From NCBI RefSeq assembly GCF_026213295.1, contig NC_079418.1, forward strand, positions 3,347,887 to 3,411,886: a DNA stretch of 64,000 nt, in the 5' to 3' direction. Under the pieces are notes generated by a model. It was not told the DNA's origin. It searched no databases and saw only the letters and a list, made by a program, of their open reading frames with translations. Of the stretch, positions 22,708-33,769 are shown piece after piece; the stretch's first letter is position 1; each line of letters begins with the position of its first letter. The translations under genes and the position numbers were made by a program. This DNA is from Gadus chalcogrammus (Eukaryota > Chordata > Actinopteri > Gadiformes > Gadidae).

Positions 22708-23709
22708 TTATGCTGCAAAGTGATTTTCAATCAGTGTTCTCCTGACAGCATTGCCATTTGGGTTTGCAGCATTCTGCACTTGAGCATCTTCCAGGTCGTT
22801 CTGAAGTGGGTCCTCATCCACCTCTGGTAGCTCGTCTCCTACTCTCTTCCCAAAGTTATACAGCACAGCTACTGCAACGATGACGGCCAGGGTAGTGTCC
22901 ACTTTTGTGCGGAGTCCCTCTTTTATACATGGAAATCTCCGCTTCCACACACCAAATACTCTCTCTATTATTCCTCTGGTTTGAATGTGGGAGTAATTGT
23001 AATTTTTCTCTGCCTGGGTCTGAGGGTTCAAAAGAGGTGTCATCAGGTAGGGGCGACATGCATAGCCATTGTCACCCACTAGGTGTCCATGGATGTCCCC
23101 TTCTTCCAGCAGCGCACAAAGTTGACTGTTGTCGAAGATACGGCTGTCATGTGTGGATCCTGGCCATCTCGCAACAACGTTTGTGATCCTGGCCTGGTCA
23201 TCACACACAACCTGGACATTAATCGAGCAGTAGCCCTTTCGATTGCGAAACAGTTCCCCATTCTCACCACCTGGATTGGTAATGGGAACGTGGGTGCAGT
23301 CAATAGCCCCAATTACTCCCGGAAAACCTGCTCTCCGATAGAATCCAGCTGTTGTCTCTCTCCTCGGTTCAAAACGTATATACTGACCCTTCAATCTGGC
23401 AATTGCCTTCGACACTCTTCTGACAATCCTGCAGACTGTGGATTTATGAACTCCAAAAAGATCCCCGTCAACCAACTGAAAACAGCCGGTAGCGTAAAAT
23501 CGCAATGCTATTAAAAGCAGTTGAAGTGGTGGCACAGCAAAGTTCCTCTCACTTTGATGCTTGATAGCTGGTCCAACCTTCCCATTGAGGCATATGACAG
23601 ATTCTTTGGTGAATCTATATCGCTGTGAAAACTCGCTATTTTCCTGCGAGGAACTCTTTCCTCTAACGACATCCAGCGAAGATATGTTCTCAAGAAAACA
23701 GCGATAAAC
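22708..23709 (-). CDS. HARBI1-like DDE transposase (main exon)
   Basis: An open frame from an apparent splice acceptor (gttag at 23710-23711) to a TAA. Helix-turn-helix-like region FGVHKSTVCRIVRRVS; catalytic Asp in IGAIDCTHVPI, second Asp in LVGDNGYACRP, and Glu in IIERVFGVWKRRF: the full DDE triad. The product would be about 333 residues plus a missing N-terminus; no in-frame ATG precedes the conserved region, so a short first exon is expected upstream. That upstream stretch is now separated by the hAT MITE at 23735-24563, which may have inactivated the gene. Function in the family: cut-and-paste transposition with a 3 bp target. Confidence 0.9.
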   Translation of the reverse strand, partial: VYRCFLENISSLDVVRGKSSSQENSEFSQRYRFTKESVICLNGKVGPAIKHQSERNFAVPPLQLLLIALRFYATGCFQLVDGDLFGVHKSTVCRIVRRVSKAIARLKGQYIRFEPRRETTAGFYRRAGFPGVIGAIDCTHVPITNPGGENGELFRNRKGYCSINVQVVCDDQARITNVVARWPGSTHDSRIFDNSQLCALLEEGDIHGHLVGDNGYACRPYLMTPLLNPQTQAEKNYNYSHIQTRGIIERVFGVWKRRFPCIKEGLRTKVDTTLAVIVAVAVLYNFGKRVGDELPEVDEDPLQNDLEDAQVQNAANPNGNAVRRTLIENHFAA

Positions 23710-23734
23710 CTAACATAAACCTCCTCCAGAGGTG

Positions 23735-24563
23735 CAGTGGCGGCGCCAGGGGGGGGCTAGGGGGTGCTCTAGCACCCCCTAGATTGGCCATAGCACCCCC
23801 ATAGCACCCCCAAGAAAATAATGGTTTATTTATTATTGTTATTTAATTTCATTCTGAGTTCTTAATAAAATGTATTGTGTGATAATAATATTTTAATCAT
23901 ACAAGAAAATAACAGATTGAAATAAACAGATTGTGTCTGTGTCGTAGCACGACACAGACACGTTGCGTGCGTGAACGTGATTGTTCAATGAGTAGTAGGC
24001 TAGTAACAGTAATCCTGGCGATCGGTCAATTTTAAGTCAAGCGTTCACAAAATCGCCTAAAACCTAAAATAATATACTCTTTTTGAAAGCATTTCTGACT
24101 TTTTCCCTTTTTAAGTTAATTCTATCTGACATTCTAATCTGCCGTCTTTAGTGTATTGAACTTGGTATGTTTAGTTTAATTTGTCGCTCATGGTAGTGGT
24201 GATCTGGTAGTCATCTGGCGCAAACTTTAATCCACACACTGAAGTAAGTGAAGTATTTGGGATTACGTTATCTATAACATGCTGAATCCATTTTGACCGT
24301 CGGAGATGAACGCGGCTTTGTGCGCGTCCGTCAGAAGTAGCCTAATGGCAATAATAATACGATCGATTTGAATGGCGCTTTTTATGTACCCCAAAGACCC
24401 GTTAGAGAGCAAACGTGTAAACATATGTGACGATATGGTGGGGAGGTGTTGTAGTAGAGAAAAATGAGACTCATATGCTACCACCCTAATTTCATAGCAC
24501 CCTCAGTAAAACGCCGAGCACCCCCATAGCACCACCAGAAAAAAATCTCTGGCGCCACCACTG
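23735..24563. mobile_element. hAT MITE, 829 bp
   Basis: Ends CAGTGGCGGCGCCAG and CTGGCGCCACCACTG, with an 8 bp duplication CAGAGGTG (23727-23734 and 24564-24571). Subterminal GCACCCCC runs on both sides. No coding sequence. Confidence 0.93.
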
Positions 24564-25280
24564 CAGAGGTGGTTTAAATATAACTGTTAAACCAGGATTA
24601 AACTAGGTTTGAAATTGCTGGTGCAACGGATTTAAATTTAATCTCAGTTTAAATTGAGTTTAAACTGAGATTACCAAAGGGTTAAATATAACCAGGATTA
24701 ATATTAAACTATGTTTAAACCAGGTTAGAGTTTGGTGCAACACGGTTAACAGTTAAACCTTGAATTAATCCAGTTTAAGAGTTAATCCATGTTGGTGCAA
24801 CCCAGCCTAAGACTTGATGCACCTTAATATGGAGATATATTGCTTTTATTATTTTTATTATTATTTTATGTATGATATTTATGAATCTATTTATTAATTG
24901 TTATTTATTATTATTTAGCTGTGTAAGTCTGGTTTGCCTCTACTGTCTCGTTGTCTTTATGGCAATGACAAATAAAGTACTTTGAACTTTGAACTATGTA
25001 ATACACTATTAAAATGCTTTATTAAAGTATACTTAAATTTCCCTTTATTAGTAGTGTATTTAAGTATACTTCCTTACAGTTCACTTTAATGCAAGTTAAT
25101 TTTAAGCTGTATTTCAGTGTACTTAGAAAAAGTATACTAAATTGCAAAAACTTATAGTTGTCATTCAGTGTGCTTCTGAAAAGCACACTTAGTAATACAC
25201 TATTTAAATGCTTTATTTTTAGTATACTTTAATTTCACTTCATTAGAAGTTTATTTAAGTATATTTCCATAAATTCCACT

Positions 25281-25769
25281 TGTAAGTTGATGGAATGGGT
25301 CATTTCATACATCACAACCAAAGTGTTGAATTAATCAAAAAATTACAGATAAATAAAACTGAAATGGCTACTTTTTGATTGAACACATAAGAACTAAATA
25401 TTTATGTTCCCCCAATAGCCTCGTTTACATGGACACTTCTGATACGATTAGAAGTGGAAGAACAGCTCAATCTGAATAAAAAATTATAATATAGGCCTCT
25501 ACGCCTCAATCGGAATACAATTCTCTGATCGGAATAGAATTCCATGCGGAATAGAAGAGGTGGTGTAGTCCGCTATAATCGACATGTATACACTTATTCC
25601 GATTGGTTTGGGGTGGGTGCAGAGGAGGGGGTAGATATAAAGACAGGACGCGAAACTGACGTCACTGTGATATACTAGACATACTCCAGTATACTCCAAG
25701 TGTAAATAGTATGCTAAAATGGCACAACTTTTGACACCAGTGAAAAGTATGATTTCTAACATTTGAAAC
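25281..25769. other. Insertion in the repeat array, MITE-like
   Basis: Non-array sequence. The part from about 25425 (gcctcgtttacatggacact) to about 25620 contains GGAATAGAATTCC-like and CGGAATA motifs in both orientations, typical of a small MITE. Ends and target duplication were not resolved. Confidence 0.4.
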
Positions 25770-28058
25770 ACACTTGCAGTACAATTGCATTATATCAGCA
25801 GTGTGTTTGAAATATACTTAAAAGTTAAATTGATAGTAGTATAGTATAGTATATATATGTTTATTTTGAACACACTATTAAAATACTTTTTTAAAGTGTA
25901 CTTTAGTTTCACTTCGTTAGAAGTGTATTTAAGCATACTTAGATAAAGTTCACTTTATTGTAAGTGTGTTGTAAATTCTACGTAAGTGTACTTAGAAAAA
26001 GTATAGTAATTTGCAAATACTTATAATGGTCATTTAGCGTACTTATAAAAAGTACACTTATTTTAAAGTTATTTTGAAATACACTATTAAAATGCTTTAT
26101 TAAAGTGTACTTCAATGTCACTTCATTCGAAGTGTATTTAAGTATACCGACATAAAGTTCACTTTAATGTAAGTTCATTTTAAGCTGTATTTCAGTGAAA
26201 AAATATTCTAAATTGAAAATACTTATAGTGGTACGTTAGTGTACCTATACAATTAATTTAGCTGAAAGTGTATTGAAGTAAACTTACATGAAAGGTACTC
26301 TACTTCAGTTTTTAGTTGTACTTTAGTTCACTTCAAATACATGTACTTAATCTTAATTACTTAGTAGTAGTGTCTTAGTATACGTATAATAAGTGTACTT
26401 TATTTACCCCACTGGGAAGTATATAGACTGTTACCATCATGCATTAATGCACAAAGACTTGCTTGACAGAAGGATATCACTTTATGTACAGTATGTCAGG
26501 TTCAGAACAGTTTCTAAAACAAGTTTGTACATCCCATTCTTTAATAACAGGTACTGTGTACTTTACACGTCAATCAAATCTCTATTTTACAATACAAGTA
26601 TTATCTCGTACCACATTTTTATCACAGCCAATCTTCAACCCTTTTAATAACAAATCAAAGTTTTCTGGAAAGTTTGAGACCTTCCTTGATGCCCAGTCAA
26701 ATCAGTCTCATTCAATGTTGTTTGGAAGAGGAATAACACATACCTTCTCCCTTGACTTAATCATGACACATTTGCCTGTCAATGACTCTGGATGAATGGC
26801 ATACATGTTGTTGGACTTAGACACTTCAAAAATAAAGCTTGATGCAATATTAAGTGTTGTGTCTCTGCACAGCTTCCTTCCGGACTTCAGAAGCTCCTTG
26901 ACCAAAACACAGTGTATTGCACCAGAAACTACCAAGCTCAGAATTCTGACAAGTGACCCATTCTGCAACTCTACAACTGAGTTGTTTCTTTTCTGTAGGC
27001 GGTTGTTGGTGTCAGAGTGATACAGTATTCCATTCACAATGAAACGGTGTTAGTAGCAAGCTTGTCTTACCCTGACACCAAGTAGTTCATCTATTGCAAG
27101 CATGTGTAACACCGAAACACCCGTCTGTACTGATTTTCCAAAAACTCTGACATTGGCACTGATTTGAACTGATTTCTCAGTTGAACACTTGCTGCCCTGT
27201 AGTTCAAAGAAAATAAATGTTACATTATCATCAGCATTTTTCATTACCCTAACTCCTTTTTGTGCGAGACTCCTCCCCCTAAAGTACCTTTTCATTATTT
27301 GAACAGGGACATGAGTGGTTCCATTGAAATACTTCAACCTCGACCTCCACTCAGAAGCCTTCCAGAACTTCCTTTCTTTGATGGATCGTGGTACTCTTGT
27401 TATCTCGGTCGGTGGCAAGATTGCCTTAAGTTCTTTGTCGATCAACTCAGTTTTGGTGCCTATGTACCACGCATTTGCATGGTTAGTAGAATCCAGCCAC
27501 AGAGTAGCCAGCTGTCTAGTTACCCTGAGACATACACTGTGCTGGTATTCAGGAACAAAGCCTTGGATCATTTGAAATTTGTCCAATTTGTCCAAAGTAA
27601 GGAGAGTCTGGATGTTGGAATATATTTGACACTTCGAGCTTTTAAATACAGGGATCCCATCACAGTTCCAGAGGAGACTGACCTAACCCAATTTCACCAC
27701 TGTCTTTGAGCTTCCTATACTCAACTCCACACTGTATATCACAGATAAAACCTGGAGTTGATGTATGTCGTGAGATATGGATGTTCGGATTTTCTAGAAT
27801 CTCTTTTATCTGCGAGGATAAAATGACAACCAGAAAATATGAACCCGTTTTTAGGTTAATGTTTCCATCAAATGCTGATTGACACAGAGGACAGTGCCAA
27901 ACCACATTCCTTTGTTTCAATGTAGTTAGAACAGTGATGGCAGTAAAAATGGGGCTCATACTCTCCATATTGACCATATGATTTATGGAAAAGATACGAG
28001 GTTGCTGGCATCTGTCCTGGAAAATGTTCATTGAATATCTGCAGAAGATGGTCTAAAG

Positions 28059-29035
28059 CAGGGGTTTTCAAAGTGTGAGAGAGTGAGCCCCCCTTCAGAG
28101 AAAAAAATTCAGCTGAGCCCCCCCCCCCCAATTTCTTTTTCTAAATACCTGTGTTTTGAAAGATATTTTAATTATTTTACACATTTCAAACATCTCCGAT
28201 CATAATTTTAAAACATTTGGAACATATTTTTGAAACATTTGAAACAATTTTTTAAACATATTTTTTAAACATATTTCTGAAACATTACAACATCTTTTTG
28301 CGTTTTTAAACAACACAATTTAACAACTTTATCTAAGCATGTTTTAGCTTAACCTTTTTTATATACATTTGAACATCTTAATCTGTGTAAACTGCCAGTT
28401 TACAGATTCATTCAGGGTCCCCGACTCTCAATTTTCTGAGTCGAATCAGATCTGCCTTTTCAGTCCAGAGATTCGACTATTCGGCGGGGTTTGTTTACCG
28501 GCGTTGCTATGGTGACCTAAATTATTATAAGCAACTGAAAACGACGCCGGTTTGAAACTAAAACTGTGATTCTGAAAAAAGTATAAATGATATCAAAATT
28601 CAGTTTAGATAGGATTGAAGTTACAAGTGTGTAGATTTGTTTAATGGTTTGAACGATGGTAAACGGTTGAAAAAGGAATGAGTTACGATGTCTAGAAGTA
28701 GGTGTATCAGAATGGGCTGACGTCTTCAATGAAAACAGCTGAAAACGAAGCGGTATGAAACTAAAACTGATTCTGAAGACATTTTAAATGATATCGAAAT
28801 TCTGTTTAGATATTATTGAAGATACAAGTGTGTAGATTTGTTAAATGGTTTGCACGAAGATAAACGGTTGAAAATTTATTTAGTTATGTTACTTCTACAG
28901 TTGAAGTACGACTGATGATTTGAATCATCGTCTTTCAGGGTTTTTTTCGGGTTTATTTTTTTCTCACGTTGCGCCCCCCCTGAAGAACTCTGGTGCCCCC
29001 CAGGGGGGGCGCGCCCCACAGTTTGAAAACCACTG
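28059..29035. mobile_element. hAT MITE, 977 bp
   Basis: Ends CAGGGGTTTTCAAAGTGTG and CAGTTTGAAAACCACTG, with a perfect duplication GTCTAAAG (28051-28058 and 29036-29043). Subterminal poly-C and poly-G runs. Sits inside the main exon of the tnp2-like relic; its removal rejoins the frame across ALDHLLQIF. Confidence 0.95.
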
Positions 29036-30347
29036 GTCTAAAGCAATCCCGGTCAGGTTATGCCTCAGGACATACGACATCAGCAGGACTAGACTTTGAC
29101 CTTTGGTGATAGGTGCTCCAGGGTACAAAAGGCAATCTCCATAATCTTCCTCCTAAAAAGAATGGGAGATCTAGATTAAGATTCATATAGTGTACAAAAC
29201 ATTCTCAATAGTGCATATTCAAGTTGGTGATACATAAGATTTATTTATTGTCATTGTTTTATGTAAAAACATCCTACATCAACCACACTAACAGTAATGA
29301 TGCTCCTAGCTGGACTAAATTTAATGAAAGGAAATTACAAATAGTTAGAATATTGTTGGATATTTACTAAATACAATGATTAAAAAAGAAATTGAAAAAT
29401 CCTTGTGTTCATTAATGTGTGCCCTTTGGTGCCCCATAGGTGCCGTCTGCTGGCACCTAAGACTTAAACTAAACCTTTTCCAGACTTTTCCTAGAGTTGA
29501 GTATTAAGTCTCTCACATGTGGTTTAGGTTAGTTTATCATTCAACTCCCTCAATTTACTGATATGTTAGGTTTTTAGATTGCTTTATTTTAGATGACTTG
29601 TGTGAATAGTTCACTTTGGGTCCTCCCAAACAGTTGTTTAGGTCCTAACATCAGACCATTTAAAATCGTACATGTCTTTTCATTTTGCCACTAGTCATTG
29701 CTTTACGTTACGGAGGCAGGTCCTTTAATATCTCCATAGAATTTTGAAGTAAATCCTAGAATTCATTGATTTTTCTTCATAATGGCAAGGTCACCAGTAC
29801 CAGGCAATAAAGCAGCTCCCAAAAGTAACACTCACATCACCATGCATAATGATAGTGATGGTGTTATAATAGTGGATGACAATGCCATGCCAATGTGAAT
29901 CAGTCACATAGTTATGGTCCAAACTATCAAGTTTGAATTGGTGGGATTGGCTAGTAGTCCAATATGTTCTCGACCAAACTGTATTTTTTGGCCAAAACAA
30001 AAAAATTTAAGGCGTCATATTCACATCGATTAAAAGAGAAAAGAGAACAAAAGTGTTGCAAATTTCATTAGCTAGATTCTTATTAATGAGAACTTGAGAC
30101 TGTAAATATACAGCTTCCTGTTTTGAAAAACAATTGTATCCGTTATTTGCCCGTTGATTCTTTTTGTAGCCTAGTAAGAGAAGCACACACCCCTCTGACA
30201 GAAAAAAATTAAACAGTCAGTGAAAAAGTGGTCTTTACAATGTAGAGATTTTAAGACAATGCGTGCATCAAGCCAAGGGTTATTAGCAAACCTTTAAGAG
30301 AAGGCTTCTGGTAATCTCAAAAATCGTAACTGTTATTGTAATCTCAC

Positions 30348-30630
30348 CTGTGATGGATTTGGGCTTGGTCTCTCTGCCCCCTGTCCCTGCGTGGTTTGGT
30401 GTCCTCCTATACCCACGGCAGCATCTCCAGCAGCTGACACATTCTGAAGTTGGTATAAAGTGTGTAGCAAGTTAGCCACTGAACATAAAACCTGTACTAT
30501 GAATGGAATTGTTCCATGTAATCAGGTAGGGTACCCAGGGTGATGGATTTGGGCTTGGTCTCTCTGCCCCCTGTCCCAGCCCGGCCTGGTGTCCTCCTAC
30601 AGCTTCACCACTTGCTCCAGCTGTCCCATC
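30348..30630 (-). repeat. Tandem duplication of a linker exon
   Basis: Two copies about 190 bp apart (30348-30443 and about 30535-30630) share gatggatttgggcttggtct and encode related Gly/Gln-rich linkers (GQGAERPSPNPS in both). The left copy keeps a gtgaga donor; in the right copy the donor context is changed. They belong to the tnp2-like gene. Confidence 0.8.
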
Positions 30631-30668
30631 CTGAAATTTGTACAATGTGTGTTGCCAGTTAGTTACCA

Positions 30669-30808
30669 ACATAGAACGCCAGTCATTATCGAGAAAATAA
30701 GCCCTGACAGGGCGAACAGGACACAGACGCGCAGCGGAGGCATCTTGCTTCGCCATGAAGGGGCTTATTTTTCGATAATGACTGGCGAAGTTCTATACAT
30801 TATCCCGC
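30669..30808. repeat. Foldback repeat of about 135 bp
   Basis: gaacgccagtcattatcgag is mirrored by ctcgataatgactggcgaag-like sequence at about 30772-30795; the arms also contain aataagccc and gggcttatt. The loop holds GACGCGCAGCGGAGG. A further partly inverted segment (cccgcttattaca ... gtgtaataa) lies at 30803-31145. Confidence 0.75.
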
Positions 30809-31569
30809 TTATTACACGGCTACTTCCCAAAACAAAACAATTTATTTACAATGTATTTGTTACCAGCATTCATAGTGTTGATCAGCAGAGAAATAGTCCG
30901 CCCAAGACGTTGACGTTGTCGCTTAGCAACCGACGACGCTTGGGTTGATACATATCCCGCTTATTACATTGACAAGTTACCGGACTACGTGTGGAGTGAT
31001 ACCAAAGGCAAAAAGTCATTTTGTTTACCTTGACAGCGGTCATTATTCGTTGGCTACGGTCCGTTATCCAAAAAGAATTGACCGCCGGAAGTTGTGAAGT
31101 GCCCATGCAAGTGTACGGAACGTTGAAAAGACCCGTGTAATAACAAGAAACTAACAACTGTGTGACCTGACCTGTTTTTTTTTTAATTCTGCCCACTCTC
31201 ACCATTATAGGCTACTACTACTAGATACAACTTTGTTCTACTATACTGTAACAGACTGTTTACCATACTGTTTAGCAATGTGAAAAAGTGTCCCATTGCT
31301 CCATTAAGAGGACTGACTGTTCTGTCACAAATGAATGTGTTAATGCTGGACTGCTGTGTATACTACTTCCACATACTGGACACCCACAAAGATGAATTGG
31401 GTGACTACTTTGGGTAGTTTGCTGCTTTAACTCATATAGACTAGCCCAGACTACTGCCGCCTACAGGAAACCACCCAAATGTAGATGGTCACTCAGTCAG
31501 TCTGTTAGGGTAGTCAGTCAGTTAGCTACTTCAACTATTCCAGACAGAACGCTCTCTGGAACTCTAAAG

Positions 31570-32399
31570 CTGCGTTCACACCAAAAGATGCATTTGCTGC
31601 CCGAACGCGTTGTCGCCGAAGTTTTGCGGCGCAGCAAATCAAGTTTTGCTGCGCAGCAAAAGTATTGCGGCGCAGCAAAGGTTTTGACACGCAGCAAAAG
31701 TTTTGCTGCGCCGCAGTTTTGCAGCGCGGGAAGTTTCGCGGCACGGCAAGTTTCGCGGCACGGCAAGTTTTGCCCGCGGTGCTTCTGAATTCATTCACAA
31801 CCATGGCCGACATTACGAGCATTGCATGTCTTTACCTGTTGTGGAAGAGGGAGAGACGTCGGAATGCCCGTCGTTTATGGGTTCATGAGACCATTCGGAG
31901 CCTGGAAGGCTGGTGCTGCCTGGCACCCAACTGGGTTTTGTTTGGGGTTGTTATTCTAGCCCTTTAGCATACTCATAGTTTAGTTTAACTGTAAACACAA
32001 CTACACTACAAAATGCTGATTTGTGGGTTTTTTCGAGTTACTAAATAAACGGTAGTGAACTCTAGGTCACTCCAAGGGAGTAACACTGATTGGCTGTTAC
32101 GGCATGTCACTCAGTGGCAACGCCTCAGTGGCAACGCTGTTGAACGCTGATTGGCTGTCATCACGCGTTTGCTGCCGAAAAGTTGAATTATTTCAACTCG
32201 AGCAGCATTTGACGCGCCGCAAAATACGTGAACGCGCCTGCCGTGCTGCGCTGCAAATCAGATTTTGCCGCACCGCAAATCGCGGCCGGTTTTCTCGGCA
32301 GCAAGTGCTGCGGAAGCAAAGTAGCAACGCGTCTCTACATTCACTTTGAATGGGATCGTGCTGCGCGGCAACTTTTTGCATCTTTTGGTGTGAACGCAG
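31570..32399. mobile_element. Harbinger-derived MITE with GC-rich ends
   Basis: Inverted ends CTGCGTTCACACCAAAAGAT / ATCTTTTGGTGTGAACGCAG. The left arm is packed with GCAGCAAA/TTTGCTGC motifs, echoed on the right. The centre keeps a relic coding start (31803 onward: MADITSIACLYLLWKRERRR, then WVHETIRS) that looks like the N-terminus of a Harbinger transposase. No clean target duplication found. Sits in an intron of the tnp2-like gene. Confidence 0.75.
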
Positions 32400-33014
32400 G
32401 GTAATGCTTCCAGACAGAAAACAAGCAATAAGGCTGCTGAATGATTTATGCATTATCAGTGTTCTGACCTGACTGTCAGCTCTCTTTCGTTTTCCTGCTG
32501 GTGGTTGCAATGGAGTATCATTATGGTGAACTGGAGGCTGTAGGCAAAGTTTTTATCACCAACGAAGTCCAAAAGCAGGCTAGTTTATTTGGATAATATT
32601 ACTTTTTTCTAGGCTGAAATGTATTTACTTAGCAAACATAATCACCACACCTTATGATCTAACAAATCAATCTAGCTAATGTCATGCCAATACAAAAAAG
32701 TAACATAATTAGCATAATCGATAGAACTTACTTCTCTTTGGTTTTGTACTGATATTCTGTTAGGGACTCCAACATCACTGCTGTAAATGTACTGCTTGTA
32801 CGGTTTACGTCCTCTTCCCTTTGTCTGAAACAAGACAATTTCAAGACAGTTTCAAAGATGGTGAAGCTTTACTAAGTTAAAATAAATTTTTAAAAAAATA
32901 ATACCTCATAGTTATTATTACCTGTATGTGTCTGTATTCTGTTGATCTTGGTTTTTTGGGGTTATTGATGTCCAATAAGTAGGACTTGTGTTTTATTTTC
33001 TTTACTGGTGGCAT

Positions 33015-33245
33015 ATTTTAATAATTATTGTTGTTGACTAGCTCCAACGACTAACTATTAAAGAAGATCCAAGGCTAGAACCAAAATTTGAAAATAGCAA
33101 ATTTATAACGGCCATCCAATCAGTGTGCGGCTGCAAATCGACGTCCAATGAGAATGTAGTATTTAGGGCGCCAATTGGTGGTGTAGTCAAATACACTTGG
33201 CGCGGACGGTTAGTGTTCTATTTGAAATTGAGCAGTGAGCACCGA
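33015..33245. promoter_or_regulatory. Putative bidirectional promoter region
   Basis: 231 bp between the Met exon of the tnp2-like gene (minus) and the first open exon of the unassigned plus-strand gene. Contains CCAAT-type motifs in both orientations (ccaat at 33116, 33147 and 33171; attgg at 33174). Inferred only from head-to-head gene starts. Confidence 0.4.
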
Positions 33246-33534
33246 ATGTCTCCGGGTCTAACAATGACAATGTTTGGTTTGTTTTATTTCCAAGACGGCT
33301 CCGTTAGAGCAGAAAATACATCCGTCATACGTGATGCATACAGAAATAAAAAAATAACGGTTAACTGCAGGGAAGACCTTGAGTCGGAGCAGGGCTGGAT
33401 AGAGGTAATTTGGCCTACAGAACGGCGACAACAAGAGGCGAAGCCTATTGCAACCAAATTGCTTTTCGTTGGAGCTAAGTCAGTTCCAAAACGGTAGTGA
33501 AATGATTCCGAAATAATCTTTGTAACGTCAGCTA

Positions 33535-33769
33535 ACTTTGGCTATAGTCTGTTGGAATGTTACGGTAATAATGATAGCCTAATAGAAAGAGTTGCTTTTA
33601 TCAAAGTATAATGATTGAATTAAGTAATCGAAGTAAAGTTACTGGATCAACTGGCGTAGTGGGGGCCTGTGGCGTAGCGGGGGCTACGTTTGCACCTGAG
33701 AACGTCTTTATATCGTATTTGTATTGTAAAATGTAGGAATGTTACGGTAATGATGATAGCCTAATAGAC
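33535..33769. repeat. Duplicated flank with GGCGTAG-type minisatellite
   Basis: tggaatgttacggtaataat occurs near 33550 and again, slightly changed, near 33736. Between them lies a piece (gtagtgggggcctgtggcgt ... cacctgagaacgtctttata) that also appears right of the Merlin at 50997-51150. The Merlin therefore sits inside a local tandem duplication. Confidence 0.75.

Larger units (their letters stand above)
21080..24807. mobile_element. Two-gene PIF/Harbinger transposon, nearly complete
   Basis: Terminal inverted repeats GGCTGGGTTGCACCAACATG / CATGTTGGTGCAACCCAGCC; flanks are TTA and TAA. Subterminal regions are rich in GGTTTAAAC/GATTAA motifs. It contains a Myb/SANT gene (plus, 21480-22409) and a transposase gene (minus, 22708-23709) in tail-to-tail arrangement. 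Both frames are open; the only obvious damage is a hAT MITE at 23735-24563, just upstream of the transposase exon. Confidence 0.9.
20869..24993 (+). mobile_element. Short retroelement (LINE/SINE 3-prime end), split by a Harbinger
   Basis: Parts 20869-21079 and 24808-24993, together about 400 bp. Ends with caaataaagtactttgaact followed by a (TTTGAAC)-type tail, typical of L1-like 3 prime ends. A duplicated target CTATGTAATA lies at 20859-20868 and 24994-25003, so the retroelement inserted into the AAGTATACTT array first and the Harbinger later jumped into it. Confidence 0.75.
17433..26417. repeat. Array of AAGTATACTT/AAGTGTACTT-type repeats (CACTA-like subterminal region?), multiply interrupted
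   Basis: Dozens of short direct and inverted copies of AAGTATACTT, AAGTGTACTT and AAGTACACTT, organised in larger units of about 205 bp (marker ttaagctgtatttcagt at about 17949, 18155, 25095, 26185). Outer ends CTTCCCAGGTGAAAAAG (17433) and CCCCACTGGGAAG (26417) are inverted, each next to TA. Pure array segments are 17441-18245, 24994-25280 and 25770-26400; the rest is inserted elements. Dense subterminal repeats of this kind are typical of CACTA/EnSpm elements, and a tnp2-like gene follows immediately, but the link is inference. Confidence 0.7.
26705..33014 (-). pseudogene. tnp2/CACTA-like transposase gene, multi-exon, internally deleted
   Basis: Read from the right: Met exon 33014-32922 (MPPVKKIKHKSYLLDINNP), exon 32824-32732 (KGRGRKPYKQYIYSSDVG), candidate exon 32530-32469, linker exons near 30630 and 30443-30348, and a long exon from 29152 (YPGAPITKGQSLVLLMSYVL) interrupted by a MITE (28059-29035) and continuing with the cysteine-rich FYCHHCSNY and CPLCQ region. 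After a one-base shift near 27700 comes LLWNCDGIPVFKSSKC, then HSVCLRVTRQL, then VPRSIKERKFWKASEW; a C-terminal piece ends at about 26708. CDGIPVFKSS followed by PRSIKE...WKASEW is the signature I associate with animal tnp2-like (Transposase_21) proteins. The expected segment between these motifs is largely missing. Confidence 0.65.
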
